Shown here: positions 9,595-18,811 of the stretch, piece after piece
Numbering within the stretch: position 1 is the first letter of the stretch
Layout of the letters: each line of letters opens with the position of its first letter
Position numbers and translations under genes: made by a program
Notes under the pieces: generated by a model
What the model was told of the DNA's origin: nothing
The model's database searches: none
The model's input: only the letters and a program-made list of their open reading frames with translations
NCBI GenBank assembly: GCA_034044135.1
Contig: CP139021.1
Coordinates: 1,565,635 to 1,629,634, forward strand
Source: Flammeovirgaceae bacterium SG7u.111
GTDB taxonomy: Bacteria > Bacteroidota > Bacteroidia > Cytophagales > Flammeovirgaceae
Length of the DNA stretch: 64,000 nt
Direction: 5' to 3'

Positions 9595-10038
9595 TTACAG
9601 TTGTTTCTTCAGGTAAACCATATCGATAAGTTGTATTCCTTCTTCAACTATTGGATGGTCATAATTGTCGGTGAAAAAATTCTTGATTGAATGGGATTTT
9701 TCAAACCCGCAGTTTTCATAAAATGACAATATTGTCGGAGTTTCACCAGTCCCAACAAGCATTGTTTTGTAGTCGTTTTTGTAATAATCTGAGATGAATT
9801 TTATTAGAGCCGTCGCATATCCTTTCCCCTGATATTTTTCATAGGTAGCTAAGTTTTTCAATTCGCAGGTTTCTTTGTCTATGGCTAGAACAACACAAAC
9901 ACTTTTCAAGTCATCGTCGTATAGCGTGAACATGTCGCCACTTTCCAAATACCTGTCAATCATATCCTCTTGCTCGTCTGCTAAGAGCAATAAATCGAGA
10001 TGCTGTTTCTTGTTATTGGTAAGTTTCTCTATTCTCAT
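9595..10038 (-). CDS. GNAT-family N-acetyltransferase
   Basis: This is a 147-residue cytoplasmic protein. It shows the GNAT core: strand CVVLAI, then [23 protein letters not shown], which holds the acetyl-CoA loop Q-x-x-G-x-G/A, and a later [10 protein letters not shown] typical of the C-terminal half. The acceptor substrate is unknown. Single gene. Confidence 0.85.
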   Translation of the reverse strand: MRIEKLTNNKKQHLDLLLLADEQEDMIDRYLESGDMFTLYDDDLKSVCVVLAIDKETCELKNLATYEKYQGKGYATALIKFISDYYKNDYKTMLVGTGETPTILSFYENCGFEKSHSIKNFFTDNYDHPIVEEGIQLIDMVYLKKQL

Positions 10039-10148
10039 TTTTTCTGACTTCTAGTTTTCAGCCTCTCTTAAATACCGAAACGTTGGGACGTCGTACCGTT
10101 ATCCATCACCCTAAATTAGGTTTTCTGGGGCATCAAATAGCCTTTTAG

Positions 10149-10177
10149 ACCTATAAGGTTTTCAAAACCTTATAGGT
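10149..10177. repeat. 29-bp near-perfect palindrome
   Basis: Two 14-base arms beginning ACCTATAAGGTTTT surround a single C. It lies between two minus-strand genes and lacks a following T-run. It resembles intergenic palindromes seen in many Bacteroidota genomes (REP-like). Confidence 0.6.
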
Positions 10178-10216
10178 TTACATTTTGTGCAACACCTTAC
10201 GGAGTTGTCTTTTCAC

Positions 10217-10441
10217 TTACTTGTTGAAAGTAGGATGAAATTCACGTGTTCTGCTTTTGAAAACTTTGTCCTTCAGTTGGGAATATAGTATTGGACCAAT
10301 TAGTGGGAAAATGATAATTAGCCAAAACCAAAGGGTAGTTGACCATGGCTCTTTTCTTCTTGATTTTGTGATGTCAATAACTGCCCATAGCCAGAGAGCA
10401 ATAGCTAAGATGATAAATCCGAGTATGAATAGTGTTTCCAT
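10217..10441 (-). CDS. PLDc_N-type small membrane protein
   Basis: This is a 74-residue protein with two membrane helices (about 4-25 and 38-57) separated by a basic loop (DITKSRRKEPWSTTLW). The W-x-x-I-I-x-P-x-x-G-x-x-x-Y pattern is that of the PLDc_N domain found alone or at the start of cardiolipin synthases and in PspC-like proteins. I choose the ATG at 10441; the frame could also start at a TTG at 10462. It is likely an inner-membrane protein of unknown role. Confidence 0.75.
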   Translation of the reverse strand: METLFILGFIILAIALWLWAVIDITKSRRKEPWSTTLWFWLIIIFPLIGPILYSQLKDKVFKSRTREFHPTFNK

Positions 10442-10789
10442 GTTGTGTGATTTATTGTCCAATGATTGTTAAAAGCGATTTTCCAACTTTATCTATTATC
10501 TAACACTTTTATAAGTATTTGATGATCAAATGTCAGTGTTGCTGGTGCGAACCTCTGGTTCGCATCCCCCAAAGGGTTTCCTAACTATAGGGAGATTTTT
10601 ATGAGAACTTCAGCGATGGGGGCGTCGAAAACGACCCCATCGTTCCGCTGTTTGTAATAAATCCCCGTTGTTGTAAATTAAGGTTTATGGCTTATTTATA
10701 TATAAATATAGCGTAGAAGAATAGGGTTTCCTAGGAAGAAAAGGTTTCTTTTTCCAATAAATAGGGAAGTAGTATTTTCAGCACTATTC
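10442..10789. other. Non-coding gap with two short palindromes
   Basis: No gene is seen here. It contains a 7-bp-stem hairpin (10547-10553 with 10557-10563, loop TCT) and a second, 8-bp-stem palindrome (10614-10621 with 10635-10642) around a CGTCGAAAACG centre. Both look like degenerate REP-type elements. Confidence 0.5.
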
Positions 10790-11376
10790 CTACAACTTAT
10801 AGGTGTTTATAAACTCTTCCGAATATCCATGTTGCACTTTTTCGATGATTCCTTTTTCATCAATCAAGATAAATATAGGATAGCCGTATATACCATATTG
10901 TTCGCCTACTTCTTTTGCATTAATGAGGGCAGGAAAGGGAATGGGTAAATTTTTCATGTGTTTTTCCATTCGTTCCTTTGAATCTACCGGATTTATATAC
11001 AGCCATGTGACGTCTTTATTCAATTCAAAATCTTCTTGATTTATATGTTTCATCGTCTCCATACAGTAGCCACAATTGATAATCGAAAAATCCAGCATGA
11101 CTTTTTTCCCTTTCAGCTCCTCAAGGCTTACGCTATCTCCGTTCATACTTGCCAATTGGAAGGTGGGTGCTACTTCTCCTTCGGCTAGCGTTGGCTTCCT
11201 TTTTCTACGCCCGTAAGAAGTTATGTAGTTCTCAGGTTCCTTATAAGCGAGATTCTTGGGTATTGGCGCTAAGTTGTAGTTAGAATAATCCTTAGAGATC
11301 AATTGAATAATCGTACCATCCTCATCAAATGATCTTAGTTCAAACCTATCAATTAAAGAAGTCTCTTTATTAATAA
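10790..11376 (-). pseudogene. 3' half of IS-split thioredoxin-like lipoprotein gene
   Basis: This encodes the C-terminal thioredoxin-like (AhpC/TlpA) domain: PTFQLASMNGDSVSLEELKGK, strand VMLDFSI and a CGYC redox motif in NCGYC, then cis-Pro in GYPIFILIDEKG. It has no signal peptide and no ATG of its own. The frame stays open upstream through ERSVINKETSLIDRF until it meets the insertion sequence. A TTG at 11302 could act as a start but gives a protein without export signal. The 5' half of the same gene lies on the other side of the IS (12568-13104). Removing the IS and one target copy joins the two halves in frame. Confidence 0.85.
11370..11376. repeat. Target-site duplication, left copy
   Basis: TTAATAA flanks the left end of the insertion sequence. 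The identical 7 bases follow the right end at 12568-12574. Confidence 0.85.
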
Positions 11377-12567
11377 CTGACCTTTCGCTTATTCAATATT
11401 TGCGAAGGTGAAGATTTATATTAAGACCTAGGCAGCTTTAAGTACCTGTAACTGGTCAAAAGCTGCTTTAAGCATCACAAGATGAAACTTTGCTTTTAGG
11501 GCAAAGTGGTTCAGTCGTTCTTTAACTTTTAGGCGTTCTAACTGCACGTAGGCAAGCATAGAGGCAAAAATATGGTTACACTGGCCCACCTCCATTTTAG
11601 TGGGGGAATTACCGAGCAAGGTGTTTTGTTTGAGTGATTTATGGAACTCCTCTACTTTCCATCGTTTCTGATAGATTGTAGTGAGCTGATCGTAAGTGAG
11701 TGAGGTGTCATTGCTAATCAGATAGAGTACTCCTGTTGAGCGGTCTTTGTTCTTAAAGACTTCTCGAACTAGGCTGACAGGGAATTCCAAGCCCTTGACA
11801 TAGACCTGTAGAGGCTCTTGGGAGTCAAATGACAGTGTAGACACATTGACAAACTTACCCTCTTTCTTGTCCTGTAAATCCAAGGCAACCAAACGGTTAC
11901 TCTTGAGAGGGCAAACAAATACCTTCTCTAGTTTGGTGTGGATGTATTTCAAGCTTTTTGAGCTAGAGAACCAAGAATCAAACAAGATGTACCTGTATTT
12001 GACTTGGTTGAGAAAAGTCAGGCACCTGAGTTGTTCTAATACAACTTCATTCTTGGAGACTTCGCTCTTATACTTGGTTTTTCCATCTTTATCCTTGTAA
12101 GCCTGTGACTTGCGCACAACATGGTAAGCTAAAGGGCTATTGACAATTTGCTGCTCATATTCACTGCTGAGCAGAAAGTTAAGTAAATTGATGCCCTTTG
12201 TACTTTTACCGGTGGTATGGTCAAAATGGTAATTGATCACCTCGTTTTCAGTGCTGTGAGGCTTTTTGATGATGGTGTCATCAATGGAAATAACACTTTC
12301 TTCGTTTTCAATTTTGCGGACAAAAGGTTTGACCTCTTTCCAAAAGGCTTTTTGATCTAAACCTTGCTGTGCGAGACTGTCACTGATGTAATCATGTTTA
12401 AGGTTTTCATCTAATAGGGCTGACAAGCCAGTAGAAGTAGCTAAACCTTGGTTAGCTACCAAATAATCGGTGTAAAGTTCAAATGCATCTCGTCTTTCCA
12501 TAAATACAAAGATAGCCGCCTAATCAGATTTTAATCAATTCAAAATTTTATCCGAGCGAAAGCTCAG
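11377..12567 (-). mobile_element. IS4-superfamily insertion sequence (1191 bp)
   Basis: The element is delimited by imperfect terminal inverted repeats (left end CTGACCTTTCGCT, right end read inward CTGAGCTTTCGCT; 12 of 13 match) and a 7-bp target duplication TTAATAA. It carries one transposase gene, transcribed leftwards. It inserted into a thioredoxin-like lipoprotein gene, whose two halves remain on either side. The intact transposase and exact target copies suggest a recent insertion. Confidence 0.93.
11428..12501 (-). CDS. IS4-type DDE transposase
   Basis: This is a 357-residue transposase with an IS4-like DDE core. The first Asp is in ISIDDTIIKKP, the second in ILFDSWFSS, and the Glu is in YQKRWKVEEFHKSLKQ, which matches the IS4 signature Y-x2-R-x3-E-x6-K exactly. 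It is full length and apparently intact. It would cut and join the ends of the surrounding 1191-bp element. Confidence 0.95.
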   Translation of the reverse strand: MERRDAFELYTDYLVANQGLATSTGLSALLDENLKHDYISDSLAQQGLDQKAFWKEVKPFVRKIENEESVISIDDTIIKKPHSTENEVINYHFDHTTGKSTKGINLLNFLLSSEYEQQIVNSPLAYHVVRKSQAYKDKDGKTKYKSEVSKNEVVLEQLRCLTFLNQVKYRYILFDSWFSSSKSLKYIHTKLEKVFVCPLKSNRLVALDLQDKKEGKFVNVSTLSFDSQEPLQVYVKGLEFPVSLVREVFKNKDRSTGVLYLISNDTSLTYDQLTTIYQKRWKVEEFHKSLKQNTLLGNSPTKMEVGQCNHIFASMLAYVQLERLKVKERLNHFALKAKFHLVMLKAAFDQLQVLKAA

Positions 12568-12574
12568 TTAATAA
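12568..12574. repeat. Target-site duplication, right copy
   Basis: TTAATAA, identical to 11370-11376, immediately right of the IS terminal repeat. Confidence 0.85.
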
Positions 12575-13104
12575 GTAAATGATGCTCTATATATACCTTA
12601 ATTCCCCTTTGCACGCTATCTGTATCAACTAGGAAATAATCTCCGTATACTAACTCATTAATAGTAGTGTCTTTTTTATACTTCCATTTTTGCTGTAATA
12701 AAATTACTGGAGACCATTCGGTGTCACTGCCGTTTAAAATTCTTTTCTTAAAAGCTTCTTCATCCTCAAATTGATCTTGGGTATAAATCTCAACGACTTT
12801 ATCTTCGTGACCGAATACTTTTTCTTCTCTCTTCAAAAAAGTTAAGTCGTAATATTCTTTAGAAATTGATATAAAATCATAGCCAATTAAGCTTTGGTCG
12901 TTTTCAGAAAATTCATTTTGCCTATTTACTGTATCCACTATTCCTATCAGGGGGTTAGGCCATATACCAGTTTCGTCATAGCTGATATACTTAGCTTGCG
13001 CGAGTTTTTCTTTTGCTTCAGTTAAAAGATCTTTTTTTTTGCCCACAAGCAGTTGTGAGTAGGGCTAGAAGAAATAAGAAGATGGGATTTTTAATCAATT
13101 TCAT
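12568..13104 (-). pseudogene. 5' half of IS-split thioredoxin-like lipoprotein gene, also frameshifted
   Basis: The ATG at 13104 starts a good lipoprotein signal (MKLIKNPIFLFLLALLTTAC), but after CGQKK the frame is lost at a run of nine A (13032-13040 on the plus strand as T). Eight A would continue into DLLTEAKEKLAQAKYISYD and the rest of the N-terminal domain. That part runs to KVYIEHHLLIN, where the IS adds a TGA. A GTG at 13046 is the only other start and would give a protein without export signal. With both lesions repaired the gene would encode about 371 residues: lipoprotein signal, N-terminal beta-rich domain, C-terminal thioredoxin domain. Confidence 0.8.
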
Positions 13105-13434
13105 GTTGAAAGAGGGTTGGGTTAATAACAATTTGTGCTATATAAAGGATTTCCTCTTAAATATATTGTAAAAAATATAACTAAACAATTAGTTGTGAAA
13201 TTTTGTGCTTTGGTAAATAATGGAGAACATTATTTTTTGTATAAACATCAGGTTTGTCCTTTGCTTGGTTGCTCTAGTTTTTCTAGCGTGGAAAAAATAA
13301 TTGCTCCTTGTTTTTGTAGGGTAGGCTTTTGGTATTTCTAATAGAATTTCTCTTTTCCCTCAGGTATTTCTAATTATTTCCTATTTTTAAAATTAGTACT
13401 TACAATAAATGAAGATGAAAACACAAATACACCT
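13105..13434. other. Divergent intergenic region
   Basis: This is about 330 AT-rich bases between the broken lipoprotein gene (minus) and the GMC oxidoreductase gene (plus). It must hold the GMC promoter. I see no RNA gene or strong hairpin. Confidence 0.4.
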
Positions 13435-15159
13435 ATGAACAAAAAATCAGTGGCGGCGAAGCCCGTCAACATCAATTCAAACAAAGCAAATCAGTTTGAT
13501 GCCATAGTAGTAGGCGCAGGAATGAGCGGAGGCTGGGCAGCCAAAGAATTCACCGAAAAAGGATTTAATACACTTGTGCTAGAGCGGGGGAGAGATGTGG
13601 CGCATGGGAATTATCCCACTGCCAACATGGAACCTTGGACTCACAAGCATGGAATGGCTCTAGACCCAAAACTGGTAGAGGAAAACCCCATCGTGAGCAA
13701 ATGCTACAATTTTAAGACTGAGCACCAAGATTTCTTTGTGAAGGACAAGGAGCAGCCGTATATCCAGGTCAAGCCTTTCGACTGGATAAGGGCTTACCAA
13801 GTAGGAGGGAAATCTTTGCTGTGGGCACGGCAGGTGCAGCGCTGGGGCGAACTCGATTTTAAAGCCAATGCCATGGACGGAAATGGCGTAGATTGGCCCA
13901 TTCGCTACGAAGATCTTGCGCCGTGGTACAGCTATGTGGAGAAGTTTATTGGGGTGAGCGGAACGAGGGACGGGTTGAACCAAATTCCCGACGGAGAATT
14001 TCTTCCTCCCTTCGAAATGAACTGCGTGGAAACGTTCATGAAAGAAAAGGTGGAAAATACATTTCCCGGAAGGAATTTCATCATTGGGAGGACGGCAAAC
14101 ATTACCCAGCGGCACAACGAGCGTGGACCGTGCATGCTGCGAAACCGGTGCGGAAGAGGCTGCCCGTATGGCGCTTATTACAGCTCTAATTCTTCTACGA
14201 TTCCTGCGGCCAAAAAAACGGGTTATATGACCCTGCGTCCTCATTCGGTGGTGCATTCCATTATTTACGATGAGCAAAAACAGAAGGCGATAGGGGTGAG
14301 GGTGATAGATGCCAACACCAAGGAGGCGGTAGAGTATTTCAGCAAAGTGATTTTCCTAAATGCCGGAACGCTCAATACCAATGCTATTTTGTTCAATTCT
14401 AAGACCAAACGCTTTACCGAAGGGCTGGGCAATGAGCACGATGTGCTTGGCAGGTACCTGATGGACCACGATTACAGGGGACATGTAGTAGGCGTGCATG
14501 AAGGTTTCCAAGACAAATATTACAGCGGGCACCGTCCAACGGGTTGCTATGTGCCAAGGTTCAGAAATATCAATGGTGATAAGCAGCATAACTTTGTGAG
14601 GGGCTATGCCATGTCGAGTGGAGCATCTAGGGGAGCGGGTAACCAAGATCTGAACGATGCTTCTTTTGGAGAAGGGCTTAAGGAAAAGCTATTGGCTTTT
14701 GGGCCATGGGGCTCAGGCTTTGGACCTATGGGCGAGCACTTGCCTTACTACGAAAACCGAGTGACATTGAGCAAAACTCAAAAAGATGATTGGGGCATGC
14801 CTTTGCTAGAGCTTGACTGCGAACACAAAGAAAATGAAAATAAGATGCTGGAAGATTCGCTGAATACAGGTGCGGAAATGCTGGAAGTGGCCGGGTTTAA
14901 AAATATCCAAAAGATAAAAAGAAAGGATTGGAACGCGGGGCTAAGTATCCACGAAATGGGCGGCGCTGTAATGGGCAAAGACCCTAAAACCTCTATTCTC
15001 AATAAGTTCAACCAGCTGCATGATGTAAAAAATGTATTTGTTTCCGATGGGGCGTGCATGTCTTCTTCGGCTTGCCAAAATCCATCATTGACCTATATGG
15101 CTATGACGGCACGGGCTTCTAATTATGCGATAGACGAACTCAAAAAAGGAAACCTCTAA
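13435..15159 (+). CDS. GMC-family FAD-dependent sugar/alcohol oxidoreductase
   Basis: This is a 574-residue flavoprotein. The FAD-binding Rossmann motif VVGAGMSGG lies near residue 27. A second GMC region (GGKSLLWARQVQRW) and a Cys-rich patch (CGRGCPYGAYYSS) follow. The C-terminal half has the conserved catalytic His (SIHEMGG) and Asn (CQNPSLTYMA). It has no signal peptide of its own. In families of this type the catalytic subunit is exported with a small Tat-carried partner, and the next gene, 12 bases downstream, encodes exactly such a subunit. It probably oxidises a sugar or sugar acid and passes electrons to the respiratory chain. The substrate cannot be told from the sequence. Confidence 0.9.
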   Translation: MNKKSVAAKPVNINSNKANQFDAIVVGAGMSGGWAAKEFTEKGFNTLVLERGRDVAHGNYPTANMEPWTHKHGMALDPKLVEENPIVSKCYNFKTEHQDFFVKDKEQPYIQVKPFDWIRAYQVGGKSLLWARQVQRWGELDFKANAMDGNGVDWPIRYEDLAPWYSYVEKFIGVSGTRDGLNQIPDGEFLPPFEMNCVETFMKEKVENTFPGRNFIIGRTANITQRHNERGPCMLRNRCGRGCPYGAYYSSNSSTIPAAKKTGYMTLRPHSVVHSIIYDEQKQKAIGVRVIDANTKEAVEYFSKVIFLNAGTLNTNAILFNSKTKRFTEGLGNEHDVLGRYLMDHDYRGHVVGVHEGFQDKYYSGHRPTGCYVPRFRNINGDKQHNFVRGYAMSSGASRGAGNQDLNDASFGEGLKEKLLAFGPWGSGFGPMGEHLPYYENRVTLSKTQKDDWGMPLLELDCEHKENENKMLEDSLNTGAEMLEVAGFKNIQKIKRKDWNAGLSIHEMGGAVMGKDPKTSILNKFNQLHDVKNVFVSDGACMSSSACQNPSLTYMAMTARASNYAIDELKKGNL

Positions 15160-15171
15160 ACCGAAAAGAAT

Positions 15172-15789
15172 ATGAACAGAAGAGATATATTAAAGTCAGT
15201 AGGTTTGATAGTAGGAGGGACGATAGTTGGCGGCCAGGCATTTTTGGTGGGCTGTAAACCTGACACCAAAACAGATGGCATCCTCGATACCGACCAGATT
15301 GCCTTGCTAGATGACCTAGGGGAGGTCATTCTTCCCAAAACAGCAGGCTCCCCAGGAGCGAAAGAAGCAAAAGTAGGGGCATTTATGAACAACATCGTCA
15401 CCGATTATTATACCCCAGCCGAGCAGCAAGTGTTTTTGCAAGGAATAGCGGACCTGAAGTTGGTAGAGTTTTCTTCTCTCCCGAAAGAAGAAAAGGTGAG
15501 CTATGTAGAAGGGCTGGAAGCTGAAGCGAAAGAAAATCCTGAAACGGTTTATACCGATGAAAAAGGGGAGGCAACCGAAACGGCTAATGCGTACATTATG
15601 ATGAAGCAATTGACGATCTGGGGCTTTTTGGCTTCGGAGGTGGTGGCTAAAAATGGCTTCAACTATTTGCCAATTCCGGCTAAGTACGACACTTGCGTGG
15701 AGGTAACGGCAGGTGTGAAACCGATGTACGGTAACCCTAGCCCAGGGCAGGCTCTTGGTCTGGTAAAGAGGAGTTTGGACTTGAGTTGA
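15172..15789 (+). CDS. Gluconate 2-dehydrogenase subunit 3-like, Tat lipoprotein
   Basis: This is a 205-residue partner of the GMC enzyme. The N-terminus MNRRDILKSVGL has the twin-arginine motif, followed by a hydrophobic segment and a lipobox-like FLVGC. The mature part is of the Gluconate_2-dh3 family: DDLGEVILPKTAGSPGAKEAKVG and a final GYxx-like region with NPSPGQALGL. Subunit 3 proteins help export and anchor the catalytic flavoprotein. It is translated 12 bases after the GMC stop and has its own terminator. Confidence 0.85.
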   Translation: MNRRDILKSVGLIVGGTIVGGQAFLVGCKPDTKTDGILDTDQIALLDDLGEVILPKTAGSPGAKEAKVGAFMNNIVTDYYTPAEQQVFLQGIADLKLVEFSSLPKEEKVSYVEGLEAEAKENPETVYTDEKGEATETANAYIMMKQLTIWGFLASEVVAKNGFNYLPIPAKYDTCVEVTAGVKPMYGNPSPGQALGLVKRSLDLS

Positions 15790-15812
15790 TTTATTTTGTG
15801 AATTTATAAAAG

Positions 15813-15846
15813 AAAGGAGGCTGTTTCATGATGAACTGCCTCCTTT
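15813..15846 (+). terminator. Terminator of the GMC operon
   Basis: Nine-base arms AAAGGAGGC (15813-15821) and GCCTCCTTT (15838-15846) are followed by TTGTTTTGG. It lies 24 bases past the stop of the subunit 3 gene. Confidence 0.85.
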
Positions 15847-16004
15847 TTGTTTTGGGAGGAATTGAAATTAATTTACTGATTTTCATTGGTATGGGCAGGT
15901 GTTTTCCTTATAAATACATAAGGGTTATTTCATTTCTTGTGTTTCTATTGCTTACTTTTAGTTAAGTAAATATTTCACCTTTTGTGCCCCATTAGCTATC
16001 CATT

Positions 16005-18151
16005 ATGAAAATGAAAAACCTGTTTTTTGCCCTTGCTATTTTTTTAGCAATGATCAGTTGCCAGTCAAATAAAACATCCGATGATTCTTTGCAAATACGT
16101 CTTTCGGTGGAGCCTGCACTTGCCCAAGAATTGGATTATCCTCTAGGCAAATTAAAATCCCAATTGACCCAACAAGGAGTTGCTCTTGAGCTTACGGATG
16201 CACAGAGCAGCGATGCCCAACTCTCACTTTCATTGATCTCACCAAAAGAAAAAGAGCCAAATGATGGGTTTGAGTTGCTTAAAAATGAAGAGGGTTTTTC
16301 CCTAAGTTCAGAATGCTCTCGTGGTTTGCTTTACGGTTTATTGGAAATAGCCAATCAGCTAGAAAGCGGAAGTAAATGGAGCGAGCTGGCGGGAAAAAAG
16401 TAGATGCCCATTATCCGTTCCGAGCCATCAAGTTCAACTTGCCTTGGTTTTCGTACCGAAGTGGAGAAAACCTTTCCCTCCACATGGAAACCTGCCGCGA
16501 TATTAAGTACTGGGAAGCTTTTTTGGAGATGATGGTGGAAAACAAGTTCAATACCCTCACGCTTTGGAACATGCACCCCTACATGTTTATGGTGAAGTCT
16601 GAGAAATTCCCTAAAGCCTCTCCTTTTACAGATGAGGAAATGGCGGAGTGGCAGCAGTTTTGGAAACAGCTTTTCAAAATGGCAAAAGATCGAGGAATTG
16701 ATACCTACATAGTGAACTGGAATATTTTTGTTTCGGAAGAATTTTCTAAAGAATATAACACCGCAACGTATTCTGGGAGCGCTAACTTTTTGGGAGAAGG
16801 GGAAACCAACCCGATTGTAGAAGAATATACACGGGAAATGGTGACCAAGACCATCAACGAATACGAAGACCTCACGGGGATTGGCTTGACCTTGGGCGAA
16901 CGCATGGGCGGTATGACCTCCGAAGAACGAAGAGATTGGGTGGATAGGACGATCATAGCTGGAATGAAAGCGGCAGACCGCAAGACCCGGTTGATTTACC
17001 GCGCACCGCTCTCAGCAGGGAAGAAAAACCATGGAACGGTAAGTGTGGCTACGGAACAGCTCACCCGCGATGCGGTGGAAAACTTAGGCATGGACGAGAA
17101 TGTTTGGATCGAGTTCAAGTTCAACTGGTCGCATGCGCATTCTTCGCCAAAGGTTTCTATAGTGCATGGTGGGATGCTCACCGATACCTATTGGGAGCCT
17201 GTTTCGGATAAGTACAAAGGGGTGTGGACTATGCGTAACGAGGACTTTTTTGTGATGCGCTGGGCTCAACCCGATTTCATTCGAGATTTTATTGGCTACA
17301 ATAGCCAAGAATATATCGGTGGTTGCCTCATAGGCTCGGAAACGTACATTCCGGCAAAGGATTATTTTACCAAAGAAGAGTTCAGGAAATGGGATTACGC
17401 CTTTGAAAGGCAATGGCTATTTTACAAGGTTTGGGGTAATTTGTTATACGATAGTGCTACCCCCGACAGCTATTTTGCTTCGGCATTAGCCTCAAAGTTT
17501 GGTTTGGAAGATGGTACTCAACTATTGGAAGCATGGAAACTTTCTTCTATGAATGCCAACCGCTTTGCCTCCTTTTTTAGAGGTACTTGGGATGCAACTA
17601 TCTACACCGAAGGCTTCACTACGATCAATGGAAAGTTCATTGATATTAATAAGTTTATTGGGCATCCCGTGCTCGATTCTTCTTATGTGAATATTGCCGA
17701 TTTTGTAAGGGGGAAATACAACGAAGAAAAGCAAATTGATCCTTGGCAGTTGGCGAATCTTACAGAAGAAGAAAGTAAAAAAGCCTTGGCTATTATAGAA
17801 GAATTGCGGAAAAACGGAGTATCGGAGGAATTGGAAATTGAGCTGACCGATATTGAGTTTTGGGCGAATTATGGGCTGTACTTTGCAGCGAAAATAAATG
17901 CTGGCGCAGCCTTGGAAGAATGGCGGATAGGAGAAGAAGAGTATGGGCAAAAAGCTGCCGTAGAGTATTTGGAAGGAGCTTTGGAAAACTGGAAGAAAAT
18001 GGTAGAACTGGCAGAGAAATACAATGTGGGCGTAATACCCTACCAATTTGACCAAGAGTTTTCGTGGAGAAAGCATATTCCAGATGTAGAACATGATATC
18101 AAAATAGCCAAAGAGAATATAGTTTCGGATGAAAAGATTGATTTGAGGTAA
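16005..18151 (+). pseudogene. Frameshifted glycoside-hydrolase-like lipoprotein gene
   Basis: The first frame (from 16005) encodes a lipoprotein signal (LAMISC) and an N-terminal domain resembling the GH20b/GH67 N-terminal fold, with ECSRGLLYGLLEIANQLE near its end. It stops at 16403 just after GGGAAAAAAG. The second frame continues directly as KKVDAHYPFRAIKFNLPWFSYR and runs 591 codons to 18151. One extra A in the A6 run near 16395 would join them into about 715 residues. The large part looks like a TIM-barrel hydrolase (KFNTLTLWNMHPY, GIGLTLGERMGG, IEFKFNWSHAH), distantly like alpha-glucuronidases or GH20 enzymes. Its place among sugar oxidoreductases fits polysaccharide use. The lesion may be genuine or a sequencing error. 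Confidence 0.75.
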
Positions 18152-18197
18152 TTGGTTTGTAGGAGTTGGCTTTCAGTTTTCTATATTTAAGTAACTG

Positions 18198-18288
18198 AAT
18201 ACACTGTAAACATAAGTAGCCGAGTGTTTTTATTAAACTCATTCTACCAATTTTTAAGCATTGCTGATGGTTACTAGTTGCGGGTTGC
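18198..18288 (+). repeat. Dispersed intergenic repeat, copy 1
   Basis: About 90 bases (containing CTGTAAAC, CGAGTGTTTTT and GCTGATGGTTACTAGTTGCGG) also occur, diverged, at 23780-23864. Both copies are intergenic and in the same orientation. Confidence 0.6.
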
Positions 18289-18435
18289 TAGTTACTGGTT
18301 TTGCCAAATGAAGTTTTAAATTTCAACTGGGTAAATATTGAATCACTGAGTGTTTTTTCCTTTTAAGTACCTGCCCATATAAAATCAGCTATTCGGCATG
18401 GAACTTTATATGACTGAAAACAATCAGTTTCTTAA

Positions 18436-18575
18436 GTCCCGAAGGGACGATATATTTATAGTAAGGGCAAAAAAATAAACCAGCCCTGAAGGGGCGACAT
18501 ACTTATTTCGCCCCTTCAGGGCTGTACCCTAAGCTATTTGTGGCTATAAACATGTCGCCTCTTCGAGGCTTTGGA
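18436..18575. repeat. REP/BIME-like palindrome cluster
   Basis: A perfect 16-bp-arm inverted repeat (18481-18496 with 18509-18524, CAGCCCTGAAGGGGCG) is flanked by related shorter forms: CCCGAAGGGACG to the left and CGCCTCTTCGAGGC to the right. Such CCCGAAGGGACGA elements recur between genes in Bacteroidota genomes. Confidence 0.75.
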
Positions 18576-18811
18576 CTGAGCAAAATAAGGCTCTGCAAAT
18601 GTAACCTTACAGACGAGCTACTCTTTTGAAGGACTTTTCATTGTACGTTTTCATTTGTGCACTTACTTAAAAGAAAAACACACTTTTTTAAAACTAGCAA
18701 CCAGTAACTAGCAACAATCAACTATGGTTATAAATCAATAAAAAGATTTTTAAAAAAGGAATGAATACTTAGTCTACAATGTACTGAACATGAAGTGAAA
18801 AGAAACTACTT

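Larger units (their letters stand above)
18152..18811. other. Repeat-rich intergenic region
   Basis: 660 bases without a gene. It contains a dispersed repeat (18198-18288), a long palindrome of the AGCCCTGAAGGGGCG type with degenerate neighbours (about 18436-18575), and a far-spaced inverted repeat: GTTGCTAGTTACTGGTTTT near 18284 matches the reverse of a segment near 18694. Confidence 0.6.

Noticed and set aside
10149-10177. Terminator for the GNAT gene
   Set aside because: No T-run on the minus strand after the palindrome, so it is better described as a REP-like element.
12564-13046. Independent 160-residue gene starting at GTG 13046
   Set aside because: It continues a lipoprotein signal one base out of frame and joins the thioredoxin half once the IS is removed, so it is part of one broken gene.
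13660-14277. Long minus-strand open frame inside the GMC gene
   Set aside because: Antisense shadow of a well-supported gene; biased composition rich in R, H and P.
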